Assembly: GCA_934675115.1 (NCBI GenBank)
Contig: CAKUPH010000030.1
Location: forward strand, 1-23,020
Reading direction: 5' to 3'
From: an uncultured Oscillospiraceae bacterium
GTDB lineage: Bacteria > Bacillota > Clostridia > Oscillospirales > Oscillospiraceae
DNA: 23,020 bases
Position numbers and translations under genes: made by a program. Shown here in pieces: positions 1-8,393 of this stretch. The notes below the pieces were generated by a model. The model searched no databases. It was not told the DNA's origin and saw nothing but the letters and a program-made list of their open reading frames with translations. Numbering within the stretch: the stretch's first letter is position 1; each line of letters starts with the position of its first letter.

Positions 1-118
1 GCTCGCTTTCGCTCACTTTTTGTCCCGCCCGTCAGGCGCTCAGTTAATATACCAAACCAGCGGCACTTTGTCAACACCTAATTTCGATTTTTTCAAACTT
101 TTTCATCTTTGCTGTTCA

Positions 119-147
119 TTGCTTTTTACCGACCGGTATGGTATGCT
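119..147 (+). promoter_or_regulatory. Candidate metA promoter with an ACCG-AC-CGGT palindrome in its spacer
   Basis: A weak sigma-A style promoter can be drawn as TTGCTT (119-124), a 17-bp spacer and TATGCT (142-147). The palindrome ACCG-AC-CGGT (128-137) lies wholly inside the spacer, where a bound repressor would block polymerase. AT-rich sequence continues to about 165, so other -10 choices such as TATATT at 152 are possible. The assignment is by eye only. Confidence 0.3.
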
Positions 148-188
148 TTAGTATATTATATTGTATCCCCCCACGGAGGTGTTCCCTT

Positions 189-1115
189 ATGCCTATCCGA
201 ATCCCGGATTCTCTACCCGCCACCGGCGTGCTGGAGAGTGAAAATATCTTCGTCATGACGGAGAACCGCGCCCTGCATCAGGACATCCGTCCGCTGAATC
301 TGCTCATTCTCAATCTGATGCCTACCAAGATCATCACCGAGACCCAGATCCTGCGGAAGCTGTCCAATACCCCCCTCCAGATCCACGTTCAGCTGCTCCA
401 GACCACCAGCCACGTGTCCCAGAACACCGATTACCAGCATCTCAACTCCTTTTACACCACCTTCGATCAGGTGAAGCACGACCGCTATGACGGCATGATC
501 ATCACCGGCGCGCCGGTGGAGAACATGGATTTCGCCGACGTGGACTACTGGGATGAGCTGTGCGAGATCATGGACTGGACCCGCACCCACGTCCACTCCA
601 CCCTCCACGTCTGCTGGGGAGCTCAGGCCGGGCTGTACTATCATTACAGCATTCCCAAGTACTCCCTGCCCAAGAAGCTCTTTGGTGTTTTTGCCCATAC
701 GGTCGTCAAAAAGCAGTCCCCCCTGTTCCGGGGCTTTGACGACACCTTCTATGTTCCCCACTCCCGCCATACAGAAAACCATCTGGACGACATCCTGGCC
801 TGCCCGGAGCTGGAGCTGCTGGCCCTGTCCGACGAAGCGGGAGTATTCGCGGTGAAGAGCGCGGACAACCGCCGGTTCTTCATCACCGGCCACCCGGAGT
901 ACGACCCGGACACACTGGCGCAGGAGTACTTTCGGGACGTGGACCGGGGCCTGCCCATCGAGCTGCCCCGGCACTACTTTCCCGGCGACGATCCCAGCCG
1001 CGCGCCGGCGGTGAACTGGCGCTCTGCCGCTCAGCTGTTCTACTCCAACTGGCTCAACTACTACGTCTACCAGACCACGCCCTACGATCTTCGCGAGATT
1101 TCGGACGAGAAATGA
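189..1115 (+). CDS. metA: Homoserine O-acetyltransferase (MetA family)
   Basis: This enzyme acylates the hydroxyl of L-homoserine, the committed step of methionine biosynthesis, in the cytoplasm. The 308-residue product is full length for the family. Starting at MPIRIPD, the nucleophile Cys142 (HVCWGAQAG) and the His235/Glu237 pair (TGHPEYD) fall at the positions known from characterised MetA proteins. Residue 111 is Glu (GAPVE). Published work on MetA specificity links Glu111 to acetyl-CoA and Gly111 to succinyl-CoA, so acetyl transfer is inferred despite the usual name homoserine O-succinyltransferase. The ATG at 189 is preferred because GGAGGT (175-180) sits 8 nt upstream; an in-frame ATG at 138 would add 17 residues unlike the family and has no such site. 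The stop overlaps the next gene by four bases. Confidence 0.93.
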   Translation: MPIRIPDSLPATGVLESENIFVMTENRALHQDIRPLNLLILNLMPTKIITETQILRKLSNTPLQIHVQLLQTTSHVSQNTDYQHLNSFYTTFDQVKHDRYDGMIITGAPVENMDFADVDYWDELCEIMDWTRTHVHSTLHVCWGAQAGLYYHYSIPKYSLPKKLFGVFAHTVVKKQSPLFRGFDDTFYVPHSRHTENHLDDILACPELELLALSDEAGVFAVKSADNRRFFITGHPEYDPDTLAQEYFRDVDRGLPIELPRHYFPGDDPSRAPAVNWRSAAQLFYSNWLNYYVYQTTPYDLREISDEK

Positions 1116-1633
1116 GGTTTCAAATGTATGCTTCTGATTTTTTCACCGTCCGCCCCCTAACGGTGGACGATGCGGATGAGATGTTCCGGCTCTTCGGGAC
1201 GAATCCCTATTACTTTTCCTGTGAGCAGGACCACCCAGTCACCCGGGCGGAGACCGCCGCTGTCCTCACCGACCTGCCGCCGGGCAGAACGCAGGCAGAC
1301 AAGCACGTCATCGGATTTTTTGAGCATGACCGGCTGGCTGCGCTGATGGATTACATCGACGGCTACCCCGACCCCTCTTGTCTTTTCATCGGCCTGTTCA
1401 TGGTGGACGGCGGCCGCAGGCGACAGGGGCTGGGCCGGAAGCTCATCGCCGAATTTCTCAGCCGGGCCGCCGGGCAGGGCTACGGCCGGGTCCGGCTGGG
1501 CTGCATCGCAGAAAACCGGGAGAGCTTTCCTTTCTGGTCCGCCATAGGCTTCCGGGAGGTCAGCCGGACCGTCACCCGCGCCGAGGGCCGCCGGGACTGG
1601 AACATCATCGTCATGGAGCGGCCCCTGCCCTGA
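1112..1633 (+). CDS. GNAT-family N-acetyltransferase
   Basis: This is a predicted cytoplasmic acetyl-CoA-dependent acyltransferase of 173 residues, the usual size for a single GNAT domain. The N-terminus [18 protein letters not shown] is the typical first strand and helix. The acetyl-CoA loop is visible as [10 protein letters not shown] near residues 102-111, in the R/Q-x-x-G-x-G form, and is followed by [13 protein letters not shown] and [10 protein letters not shown], which match later GNAT strands. Its ATG overlaps the metA stop (ATGA at 1112-1115), so translation is probably coupled. An alternative start at 1124 has GAGG six bases upstream and may be the real one. The substrate cannot be read from the sequence; a link to methionine metabolism rests only on the overlap with metA. 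Confidence 0.85.
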   Translation: MRFQMYASDFFTVRPLTVDDADEMFRLFGTNPYYFSCEQDHPVTRAETAAVLTDLPPGRTQADKHVIGFFEHDRLAALMDYIDGYPDPSCLFIGLFMVDGGRRRQGLGRKLIAEFLSRAAGQGYGRVRLGCIAENRESFPFWSAIGFREVSRTVTRAEGRRDWNIIVMERPLP

Positions 1634-1663
1634 CCGCGCACACCGCATAAAGGAGTTTTGATC

Positions 1664-2863
1664 ATGAGCATTTCCGCGCTGCGGGCCGGTCTGATGACCG
1701 TTTCCGCCTACAAAAACCTGCTGGACACCCCCGTCATGGGCGAGGCGGCATGGCTGCTCTCCGCGCTGGCCGAGGGGGAGGGCGAAGCCGCCCTCAACGC
1801 TTACACCGGCCTGTTTTACGCCCTGAAGGACGGCGGCTTTGCCGGTCTGGGCGATTTTCTGGCCGACGCCCTCCGCTGGGACAACGGCCCCTATCCCCGG
1901 CTGGCCCAGTCCGGCGGCGAGGACTCTGTGCTTGCCGCCGCGGCGGAGCACGACATCGCCGTGTTCGCCCAACTGGCCGACGTCCCCGGCGATGAGTGGA
2001 TCGCCGCGCTGGCCGACGTCCTCGGCCCGGATTACCGCCCGGCGCTGGACACCCTGCCCCGCTGGAGCAACGACGTCCCCTTCAGCTTCGCGTCACTGAC
2101 GGAGCTTTACCGCACCGGCGGCGCGGGGAACTTCGCCCGCTGGCGGGCCTTCGTGTGGGAGGACGGCGCCCTCATCCCCGTTCCCGACCCCGACTGCCCC
2201 GCCGCCGACGAGCTGCTGGGCTACGACTGGCAGCGGCAGGAGGTGGTGCAGAACACCCGGGCTCTGCTGGCGGGCCGGTACGTGAACAACGTCCTGCTCT
2301 ACGGCGAGAGCGGCACCGGCAAATCCGCCACCGTCAAGAACCTTCTCACCCTCCCGGGCACCGAGGAGCTGCGCATCATCGAGGCCGACAAGGAAAACCT
2401 CGGCGGCCTGCCCGCCCTCATCCGCTCCCTTCGTGGCCTGCGGCAGAAATTCATCATCTTCATCGACGATCTGGCCTTCGACCGGGACGACGCCACCTAT
2501 TCCGTTCTCAAGACCATTCTGGAGGGCGGGCTGGAGCGCCGTCCGGACAACGTGGCCATTTACGCCACCTCCAACCGCCGCCATCTGGTGCGGCAGACCA
2601 TTTCCGAGCGCGCCGGGGACGAGATGGACCGCAATGAAACCATCCGGGAAAAGACCTCGCTGGCCGACCGCTTCGGCGTCCGCATCCTGTTCCAGGGCCT
2701 GACCAAGCAGGAGTATATGGCACTGGTGGACATGCTGGCCGACCGGCGGCACATCGCCATGGACCGGGAGGAGCTTCACCGGCAGGCCGTGGCGTGGGAG
2801 CGGCTCCACGCCGCCCAGACCCCCCGCACAGCCCTCCAGTTCATCCTGTCGCTGGATCAGTGA
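1664..2863 (+). CDS. DUF815-type AAA ATPase
   Basis: This is a 399-residue P-loop ATPase of the DUF815 group, whose cellular role is not well defined. Visible motifs are Walker A GESGTGKS (214-221), Walker B FIIFIDDL (263-270) and the sensor-1 stretch ATSNRRHLV with Asn304. The conserved DUF815 block SERAGDEM...SLADRFGVRILF follows at about 314-343. The first 200 residues are an Ala/Leu-rich helical region without a recognised motif. The ATG at 1664 is chosen because AGGAG lies 8 nt upstream; an in-frame TTG at 1658 is too close to that site. It lies 30 bp after the GNAT gene with no terminator between, so it probably shares the metA transcript. Family assignment is firm, function unknown. 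Confidence 0.88.
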   Translation: MSISALRAGLMTVSAYKNLLDTPVMGEAAWLLSALAEGEGEAALNAYTGLFYALKDGGFAGLGDFLADALRWDNGPYPRLAQSGGEDSVLAAAAEHDIAVFAQLADVPGDEWIAALADVLGPDYRPALDTLPRWSNDVPFSFASLTELYRTGGAGNFARWRAFVWEDGALIPVPDPDCPAADELLGYDWQRQEVVQNTRALLAGRYVNNVLLYGESGTGKSATVKNLLTLPGTEELRIIEADKENLGGLPALIRSLRGLRQKFIIFIDDLAFDRDDATYSVLKTILEGGLERRPDNVAIYATSNRRHLVRQTISERAGDEMDRNETIREKTSLADRFGVRILFQGLTKQEYMALVDMLADRRHIAMDREELHRQAVAWERLHAAQTPRTALQFILSLDQ

Positions 2864-3124
2864 CGGCCGCGGACAGCCCGCCGTTTCCCCGCCGTTTTCC
2901 GAAATTGCGGCCCGGTTTCTGCGCACTCTGCACAAAACCGGAAAAAACTGCTGAAGCCGCCGCAGTTGGCACGCCGTTTTCCTTGGCCTGTGCGGTTTTT
3001 CCTGCAAAAACTCTAAAAATGTTGCATATACCGCTGCACATTTTTCCTCGTCCCTGTGCAAAAAGTTGCACGTTTATCCTCCATTATTGCTTCATTTTGC
3101 GCAAAAAAGCCGCGTTTTTATGCG
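2864..3124. other. Long convergent intergenic region without a clear gene
   Basis: The DUF815 gene and the ABC transporter gene converge, leaving 325 bp, of which only the terminator at 3125-3161 is explained. The rest includes an inverted repeat GTGCAA-AAAG-TTGCAC (3056-3071) and several other TGCA-containing words. On the minus strand, GGAGG six bases before a GTG at 3071 opens a 76-codon frame that runs to 2841 and overlaps the DUF815 3' end. I recognise no family in that frame and do not call it as a gene. Confidence 0.4.
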
Positions 3125-3161
3125 AAAAAGGCCCGGAACGCTGTGCGTTCCGGGCCTTTTC
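3125..3161. terminator. Bidirectional terminator between DUF815 gene and ABC transporter
   Basis: The stem GGCCCGGAACGC with a TGT loop pairs with GCGTTCCGGGCC. It is flanked by an A-run on the left and TTTTCTT on the right, so it can work on both strands for these convergent genes. Confidence 0.88.
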
Positions 3162-3188
3162 TTCTGAATTTTTCCGCCTGACCGCGGC

Positions 3189-6188
3189 TCACTCGCTCCG
3201 CAGAGCCTCCACGGGGTCCTTCTTCGCCGCGCCCCGGGCGGGGATGAGACCCGCCAGCACGGTGAGCAGCGTGCTGATGGCCACCAGCACCACCGCGCCC
3301 ACGCCGGGCAGGACGGCCTTCAGCCCCTCGATGCCGGTGAAGTGGAGCAGGATGGCGTTGATGGGGATGATGAGCAGCAGCGTGATGAGAATGCCCAGCA
3401 ACCCCGCGCCCAGCCCCACGATCATGGTTTCGGCGTTGAACACCCGGGACACGTCCCGTTTGGACGCGCCCACGGCCCGGAGAATGCCGATCTCCTTGGT
3501 GCGCTCCAACACGGAGATGTGGGTGATGATGCCGATCATAATGGACGACACCACAAGGGAAATGGACACAAAGGCGATGAGCAGGTAGCTGATGCCGCTG
3601 ATGATATCGGTGATGGAGCTCATCAGCAGGGCCACATAGTCGGTGTAGGTGATCTGCTCCTCCTCCGCCCGGCCGTTGTTATACTCCGCGATGAGGTCGG
3701 CGATCTCGTCCTTGTCCGCGAAGGTGGCGGCGTACAGACTGATGGTGTCCGGGCTGTCCAGATCCACATAGCCCAGCAGATCCAGATTCTTCTCGTAGGT
3801 GGAGTCCGACCGGGTGGCGGGCATATAGTTGTCGTAGAGATAGACGTACTGCCACCCTTCGAAGGGCTGTGCCTGCACATAGCCGGAGCCCTCGCCCATG
3901 GCCGCGTCCAGCATGGCCGCCAGCGCGTCCTGACTGACGCTGCCCAGCTGCCGCTGGACGCCCTGGGCGTACTGCTCCCGCACCTGCTCGCCCACGGCCT
4001 CTTCCACCTGAGAAAACAGCTCGTCGTCGCTCATTTCGGCGATGTAGGAGGAAATGGTGTCCTCGTCCACCCCCATCTCACCAGCGTATTGCCGGACGAT
4101 CATGTCCTCGATATCCGCCCGGGTGAGGCCGTCCATCTGCTGCTCCACCACGCCGTCCACGTACTCGTCGGAGGGCTGGCTCATCACGTCGATATAGGCC
4201 GCCGCCTTGTCCGTCACGGACAGGCCGGAGAGATATTCCGTAATATCCGCCGTCTTTTCGTCCTCCGTCGGCTCCGGCTCCCCGTCCACCGGAAAGGGCA
4301 GGCTGCACAGCACGTCGGTGTCCGGGTCGTCCAGCTGGGCCTTCACGATGTCGGAATCGGCTACCGTCTCGATGGCGTAGGTGGTCAGGGCGCTGGTGTA
4401 GCCTACGGAACCGGCCAGCATGGAGGAGGAATCCATGGTGGAGTCCCCGTTGGACCGGGCGATGCCCACCACCTTCAGGGTGATGCCCACGTCATCGCTG
4501 TTGTAGAGCAGCTCCAGCCCCGCCTTGGTTTCAGACAGGTCGGCGTAGGTGCCGGAGCCCGCGTCGTACTGATACCGCTCGGAGGGAAGGATGAGCTTGA
4601 AGGTGGTGCCGCACAGTTCCTCATAGGTCCAGCTCTCCCGCTCGCTGTCCGTCTCTTCGCCGTTCTGGAGGGCATTGAGGGTGATCTCCATGCTGTCGTG
4701 GGACAGCAGCCCCAGCGCGTACAGCATCAGGTCGGAGACCTCGTTGTTCTCGTCCACGAACAGCACGACCTCGTCGTAATCCTCCGGCCAGCCGCCGTAC
4801 AGCAAGTCGTAGTTGTCCGTCACCTGGCTGGAGATGAGGGCGCCGTCCTCGCCGGGCATCAGCTCGTCCCAGACGTCCATGCTCTCGTACATGGAGCCGA
4901 AGGAACTGAAATAGCTGGAATAATTTCCGCCGTACATGCTGGTCATGGCCTCTTCCATCAGGCTCATGACATCGCTTTTGACGATATTCCCGTCCTCGTC
5001 CTTGTTGTAGATGTCAAAGGCAAAGTCGTAGCCGTACCGGATGGTGGACAGGGCGGCGATGCCGTTGCCATCCTCCTCCAGCCACGCCTTGAACTCCTTC
5101 AGGTCGTTGGTCACCGTCTCGGCGTTGAACATGGAATCCATCATGTCGTACATGACGGTGGAGGTGTAGACCTTGTCCAGCGGCCGCTCCGCCTCCCCCT
5201 CCTTTTTCGTCCCCATGAGGGAGGTGAGCATGGCGGACATGTCCACGCTCTCCGCCTCGATGGTGATGGGGTAGTTGGACAGGGTATCCTCCTGCACCCG
5301 GTTGATATAGGTGTTGATGCCGGAGGACAGGGCCAGAATGAGGGCGATGCCGATGATGCCGATGGACCCGGCAAAGCTGGTGAGCACCGTCCGGCCCTTC
5401 TTGGTCATCAGGTTGTTCAGCGACAGGGACAGGGCCGTGCCATAGGACATGGAGGTCTTTTTCCCCGCCCGGGCTTTCTTCCCGGTGACCACCGGGGCAC
5501 TCTCCTCCGAGTGATAGGGGTCGGTGTCGCCGGTGACCCGTCCGTCCTTCAGGCGGATGATCCGGGTGGAGTACTGCTCGGCCAGCTCCGGGTTGTGGGT
5601 GACCATGATGACCAGCCGGTCCTTTGCCACCTCCTTGAGCAGCTCCATGACCTGCACGGAGGTCTCGCTGTCCAGCGCGCCGGTGGGCTCGTCGGCCAGC
5701 AGGATGTCCGGGTCGTTGATGAGGGCCCGGGCGATGGCCACCCGCTGCATCTGGCCGCCGGACATCTGGTTGGGCTTTTTGTCCATCTGGTCGCCCAGCC
5801 CGACCTTTTCCAGCGCTTCCTTCGCCCGGCGGCGGCGCTCCGCCCGGGACACCCCTGCCAGCGTCAGCGCCAGCTCCACGTTGGCCAGCACCGTCTGGTG
5901 GGGAATGAGGTTGTAGCTCTGGAACACGAAGCCCACCGAGTGGTTGCGGTAGGCATCCCAGTCGCTGTCCTTGTACTCCTTGGTGGAGCGGCCGTTGATG
6001 ATGAGGTCGCCGCTGGTGTAGCGATCCAGCCCGCCGATGATGTTCAGCGTGGTGGTCTTGCCGCAGCCGGAGGGGCCGAGGATGGAGACGAACTCGTTCT
6101 CCCGAAACTCCAGGTCGATGCCCCGCAGGGCCTCCACCGTGGTGTCCCCCACCGTATAGCTCTTATGGATCTGAGATAGTTTCAGCAT
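3189..6188 (-). CDS. ABC transporter, ATPase fused to FtsX-type permease
   Basis: This 999-residue single-chain exporter-type ABC protein sits in the membrane. The N-terminal ATPase shows Walker A GPSGCGKTT (38-46), Q-loop Gln90, signature MSGGQ (142-146), Walker B ILLADEP (162-168) and switch His198, the MacB/LolD pattern. A first transmembrane helix lies near 268-290. About 550 acidic, mostly extracytoplasmic residues follow. The last 150 residues hold three more helices around the FtsX core ERTKEIGILRAVGASKRDV. MacB/FtsX relatives act in export or in sensing antimicrobial peptides; the substrate here is unknown. The ATG at 6188 is preferred because AAAGGAG lies 9 nt upstream and MLKLSQIHKSY matches the family N-terminus; an ATG 27 bp earlier would give a non-family extension. 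It stands alone with its own promoter and terminator. Confidence 0.92.
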   Translation of the reverse strand: MLKLSQIHKSYTVGDTTVEALRGIDLEFRENEFVSILGPSGCGKTTTLNIIGGLDRYTSGDLIINGRSTKEYKDSDWDAYRNHSVGFVFQSYNLIPHQTVLANVELALTLAGVSRAERRRRAKEALEKVGLGDQMDKKPNQMSGGQMQRVAIARALINDPDILLADEPTGALDSETSVQVMELLKEVAKDRLVIMVTHNPELAEQYSTRIIRLKDGRVTGDTDPYHSEESAPVVTGKKARAGKKTSMSYGTALSLSLNNLMTKKGRTVLTSFAGSIGIIGIALILALSSGINTYINRVQEDTLSNYPITIEAESVDMSAMLTSLMGTKKEGEAERPLDKVYTSTVMYDMMDSMFNAETVTNDLKEFKAWLEEDGNGIAALSTIRYGYDFAFDIYNKDEDGNIVKSDVMSLMEEAMTSMYGGNYSSYFSSFGSMYESMDVWDELMPGEDGALISSQVTDNYDLLYGGWPEDYDEVVLFVDENNEVSDLMLYALGLLSHDSMEITLNALQNGEETDSERESWTYEELCGTTFKLILPSERYQYDAGSGTYADLSETKAGLELLYNSDDVGITLKVVGIARSNGDSTMDSSSMLAGSVGYTSALTTYAIETVADSDIVKAQLDDPDTDVLCSLPFPVDGEPEPTEDEKTADITEYLSGLSVTDKAAAYIDVMSQPSDEYVDGVVEQQMDGLTRADIEDMIVRQYAGEMGVDEDTISSYIAEMSDDELFSQVEEAVGEQVREQYAQGVQRQLGSVSQDALAAMLDAAMGEGSGYVQAQPFEGWQYVYLYDNYMPATRSDSTYEKNLDLLGYVDLDSPDTISLYAATFADKDEIADLIAEYNNGRAEEEQITYTDYVALLMSSITDIISGISYLLIAFVSISLVVSSIMIGIITHISVLERTKEIGILRAVGASKRDVSRVFNAETMIVGLGAGLLGILITLLLIIPINAILLHFTGIEGLKAVLPGVGAVVLVAISTLLTVLAGLIPARGAAKKDPVEALRSE

Positions 6189-6217
6189 GTGCGTATTCTC
6201 CTTTGCAAAACACATAC

Positions 6218-6247
6218 AGTTTATGCCCGTTGGAGCAGCCCTGTCAA
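6218..6247 (-). promoter_or_regulatory. Promoter of the ABC transporter gene
   Basis: On the minus strand, TTGACA (6242-6247) is followed by an 18-bp spacer and TAAACT (6218-6223), about 30 bp before the start codon. The -35 is perfect. An imperfect palindrome ACC-GATT-GGT (6278-6287) lies about 30 bp further upstream and could be a regulator site. Confidence 0.55.
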
Positions 6248-6352
6248 CGAAGTTTTGTTACCCGCGGCTAATTGTTTACCGATTGGTCACATTTTTCGTC
6301 CCTGTCCCCCGTTTGTCCGCCGGACAGGCACAGCTTTCGCCCGCTTTCGCGC

Positions 6353-6383
6353 AAAAAAGCGGCGCTGCTCCATGCAGCGCCGC
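6353..6383 (-). terminator. Terminator of the Na/Pi cotransporter gene
   Basis: The stem GCGGCGCTGC (6359-6368) pairs with GCAGCGCCGC (6374-6383) around the loop TCCAT. On the minus strand it is followed by six T residues (6358-6353), a canonical intrinsic terminator just after the gene ending at 6394. Confidence 0.9.
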
Positions 6384-6393
6384 TTCCTTTTCC

Positions 6394-8172
6394 TTATTTT
6401 TCTTCCGCGCCCAGCACCAGCGCCTCGCAGTACTTCTTCTCGAAGGTACTCAGCCAGCGGCGGTACTCCTCCTGATTGTTCTGCTTGATGCCCCGGAGAT
6501 AGTCGTGGGACTGGAGCGCGCTGTCCGCGCTCTCCAGCACCGCCACGGCGATGTTGGAGCAGTGGTCGGCCACGCGCTCGAAGTTGTTGATGCAGTCGTT
6601 GAAGATAAAGCCCATCTCCAGCGTGCAGTGGCCGTTCTGAAGGCGATTGATGTGCCGGACCTTCAGTTCCTCGGTCAGCATGTCGATGACCTCCTCCAGC
6701 GGCTCCACCCGCCGGGCCATCTCGAGGTCGTTGTCCGTCAGCGCCGTCTTGGCCAGAGCGACGATCTCCCGCACCGCGTCGATGCAGACGTTCAGCTCCG
6801 CCTCCGCCTGCGGAGAGAAGGACACCTTCTTTTCCGCCATCTCCTGAGCCAGCTCCGCCAGATTCACCGCGTGGTCAGAGATGCGCTCCACGTTGGTCAG
6901 GCAGTGGAGGAACTTGGCCGTCTCCCGGGTCTCCTTCTCGGACAGTTCCTTGGTGTTCAGCCGCACCAGATAGGCGCCCAGCCGATCCTCGTAGCGGTCC
7001 ACGGTATTCTCCCGGCTCATGATCTTCTCATACTTCTCCCGGTCAAAGGAGTGGATGAGGTCGATGGACTTGTTCAGGTTCTTGAAGGCCGCGGCGGTCA
7101 TGCGGTCCATGGTCTTGCCGCTCTGCTCCACCGCCAGCGGGGGATAGTCGAGGAAGCGCTCGTCCAGCAGATTCTCCTCAAACTCATCGTCCTCCTCGCC
7201 GCGTTTTTCCTTGATGGTGGACACCGCCAGCTTCTCCAGCAGGTGGGCGAAGGGCAGGAGGATGGCGGTGGCCGCCACCTTGTATACGGTGTTCACCACG
7301 GCGATGCCTACGCTGGTGGCCGCCATGCTCATAAAGGGCAGGTCAACGATGGCGTTGACGATGTAAAACGGGATCATCAGGATCAGCGAGCCCGTCAGGT
7401 TGAAATACAGATAGATAAAGGCGGCCCGCTTGCCGTTGACGTTGGCGCCGATGGCGGACAGCAGCACCGGCACGCACGCGCCGATACACATGCCCAGCAC
7501 CATGGGGACGGCCACCTCGTAGCTGATGACGCCGGTGACGGACAGGGCCTGCAGAATGCCGATGGAGGCGGAGCAGCTCTGGATAACGGCGGTGACCGCG
7601 ATGCCGACCACCAACGCCAGCAGCGGGTTGGAGACGGCGGCGATGAAGTCAAGAAAAGCCGCGCTGGTCTTGAGGGAGTCCATGGCGGCGCTCATGGACT
7701 GCATGCCGCTCATCAGAACGGAAAAAGCCAGCAGGATCATGCCCACGTTTTTCTGGGTGGTCCTGCGGCAGAAGAAATAGAGAATGATGCCGATGAATGC
7801 CACCAGCGCGAACACCGTGGCGGAGGAGAAGCCGCCGCTGCCCTCGACGCCCGCCAGCGTCAGGATCCAGCCGGTGGCGGTGGTGCCGATGTTGGCGCCC
7901 ATGATGATGCCCACGGCGTTGGTCAGCTTCATGATGCCGGAGTTGACGAAGCCCACCACCATGACCGTGGTGGCGGAGGAGGACTGGATCACCGCCGTCA
8001 CCAGCGTGCCCAGCAGTACGCCCTTGAACGTGGTGGAGGTCAGCCGGCCCAGGATCGTCTCCAGTCTGCTGCCGGCCACGCGCTTGAGTCCTTCTCCCAA
8101 CAGGGTCATGCCAAAAAGGAAAAATGCCAGACCGCCCAGCAGCGAAATGATGTCCGCGATCCCCATGTTCAC
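6394..8172 (-). CDS. Na/Pi cotransporter family protein with PhoU domain
   Basis: This is a predicted membrane transporter of the Na-dependent phosphate (PF02690) family, 592 residues. The two inverted repeats carry the family QSS signatures, QSSSATT near residue 63 and QSCSAS near 198, each inside hydrophobic helices. A cytoplasmic PhoU-like helical domain fills roughly residues 360-592. Bacterial members are associated with phosphate transport or homeostasis, though few have been tested directly. The start is uncertain. GTG at 8172 has AAGGG seven bases upstream; ATG at 8166 begins the conserved MGIADIISLLGG; an ATG at 8208 adds 12 residues with only GGGG two bases before it. No phosphate regulator or pst gene is nearby, so the family name is not evidence of phosphate control. 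Confidence 0.9.
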   Translation of the reverse strand: MNMGIADIISLLGGLAFFLFGMTLLGEGLKRVAGSRLETILGRLTSTTFKGVLLGTLVTAVIQSSSATTVMVVGFVNSGIMKLTNAVGIIMGANIGTTATGWILTLAGVEGSGGFSSATVFALVAFIGIILYFFCRRTTQKNVGMILLAFSVLMSGMQSMSAAMDSLKTSAAFLDFIAAVSNPLLALVVGIAVTAVIQSCSASIGILQALSVTGVISYEVAVPMVLGMCIGACVPVLLSAIGANVNGKRAAFIYLYFNLTGSLILMIPFYIVNAIVDLPFMSMAATSVGIAVVNTVYKVAATAILLPFAHLLEKLAVSTIKEKRGEEDDEFEENLLDERFLDYPPLAVEQSGKTMDRMTAAAFKNLNKSIDLIHSFDREKYEKIMSRENTVDRYEDRLGAYLVRLNTKELSEKETRETAKFLHCLTNVERISDHAVNLAELAQEMAEKKVSFSPQAEAELNVCIDAVREIVALAKTALTDNDLEMARRVEPLEEVIDMLTEELKVRHINRLQNGHCTLEMGFIFNDCINNFERVADHCSNIAVAVLESADSALQSHDYLRGIKQNNQEEYRRWLSTFEKKYCEALVLGAEEK

Positions 8173-8343
8173 GATCCAACCCTTCGTGATGTAGTTCCGC
8201 GAGGGCATATCCCCGCAGTATTAAATTCATTTTATCATACCTTTACCCGCTTTTCTTCTGTTTTTTACAAAACGACCATAGAATTTTTTCATATTTTTCC
8301 CGCCGCGTCATTGCAAAACCGCCAAACATTGCGAAAAAGCAGC

Positions 8344-8373
8344 AAAAACCGGCGGCGCTTCCGCGCCGCCGGT
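8344..8373 (-). terminator. Terminator after the Gly-rich protein gene
   Basis: ACCGGCGGCGC (8348-8358) pairs with GCGCCGCCGGT (8363-8373) around TTCC. On the minus strand an uninterrupted T-run follows, closing the TPM/Gly-rich transcript 20 bp after the stop codon at 8394. Confidence 0.9.
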
Positions 8374-8393
8374 AATGTTGGCATATGTTTGTT

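Noticed and set aside
1..188. A SAM riboswitch or T-box ahead of metA
   Set aside because: The AT-rich leader shows no conserved riboswitch core and the candidate promoter leaves too little transcribed leader.
3342..6179. A 945-codon open frame on the plus strand opposite the ABC transporter gene
   Set aside because: It is the antisense shadow of a GC-rich gene: the translation is His/Val/Gly/Asp-rich with no motif, while the minus frame carries every ABC and FtsX signature.
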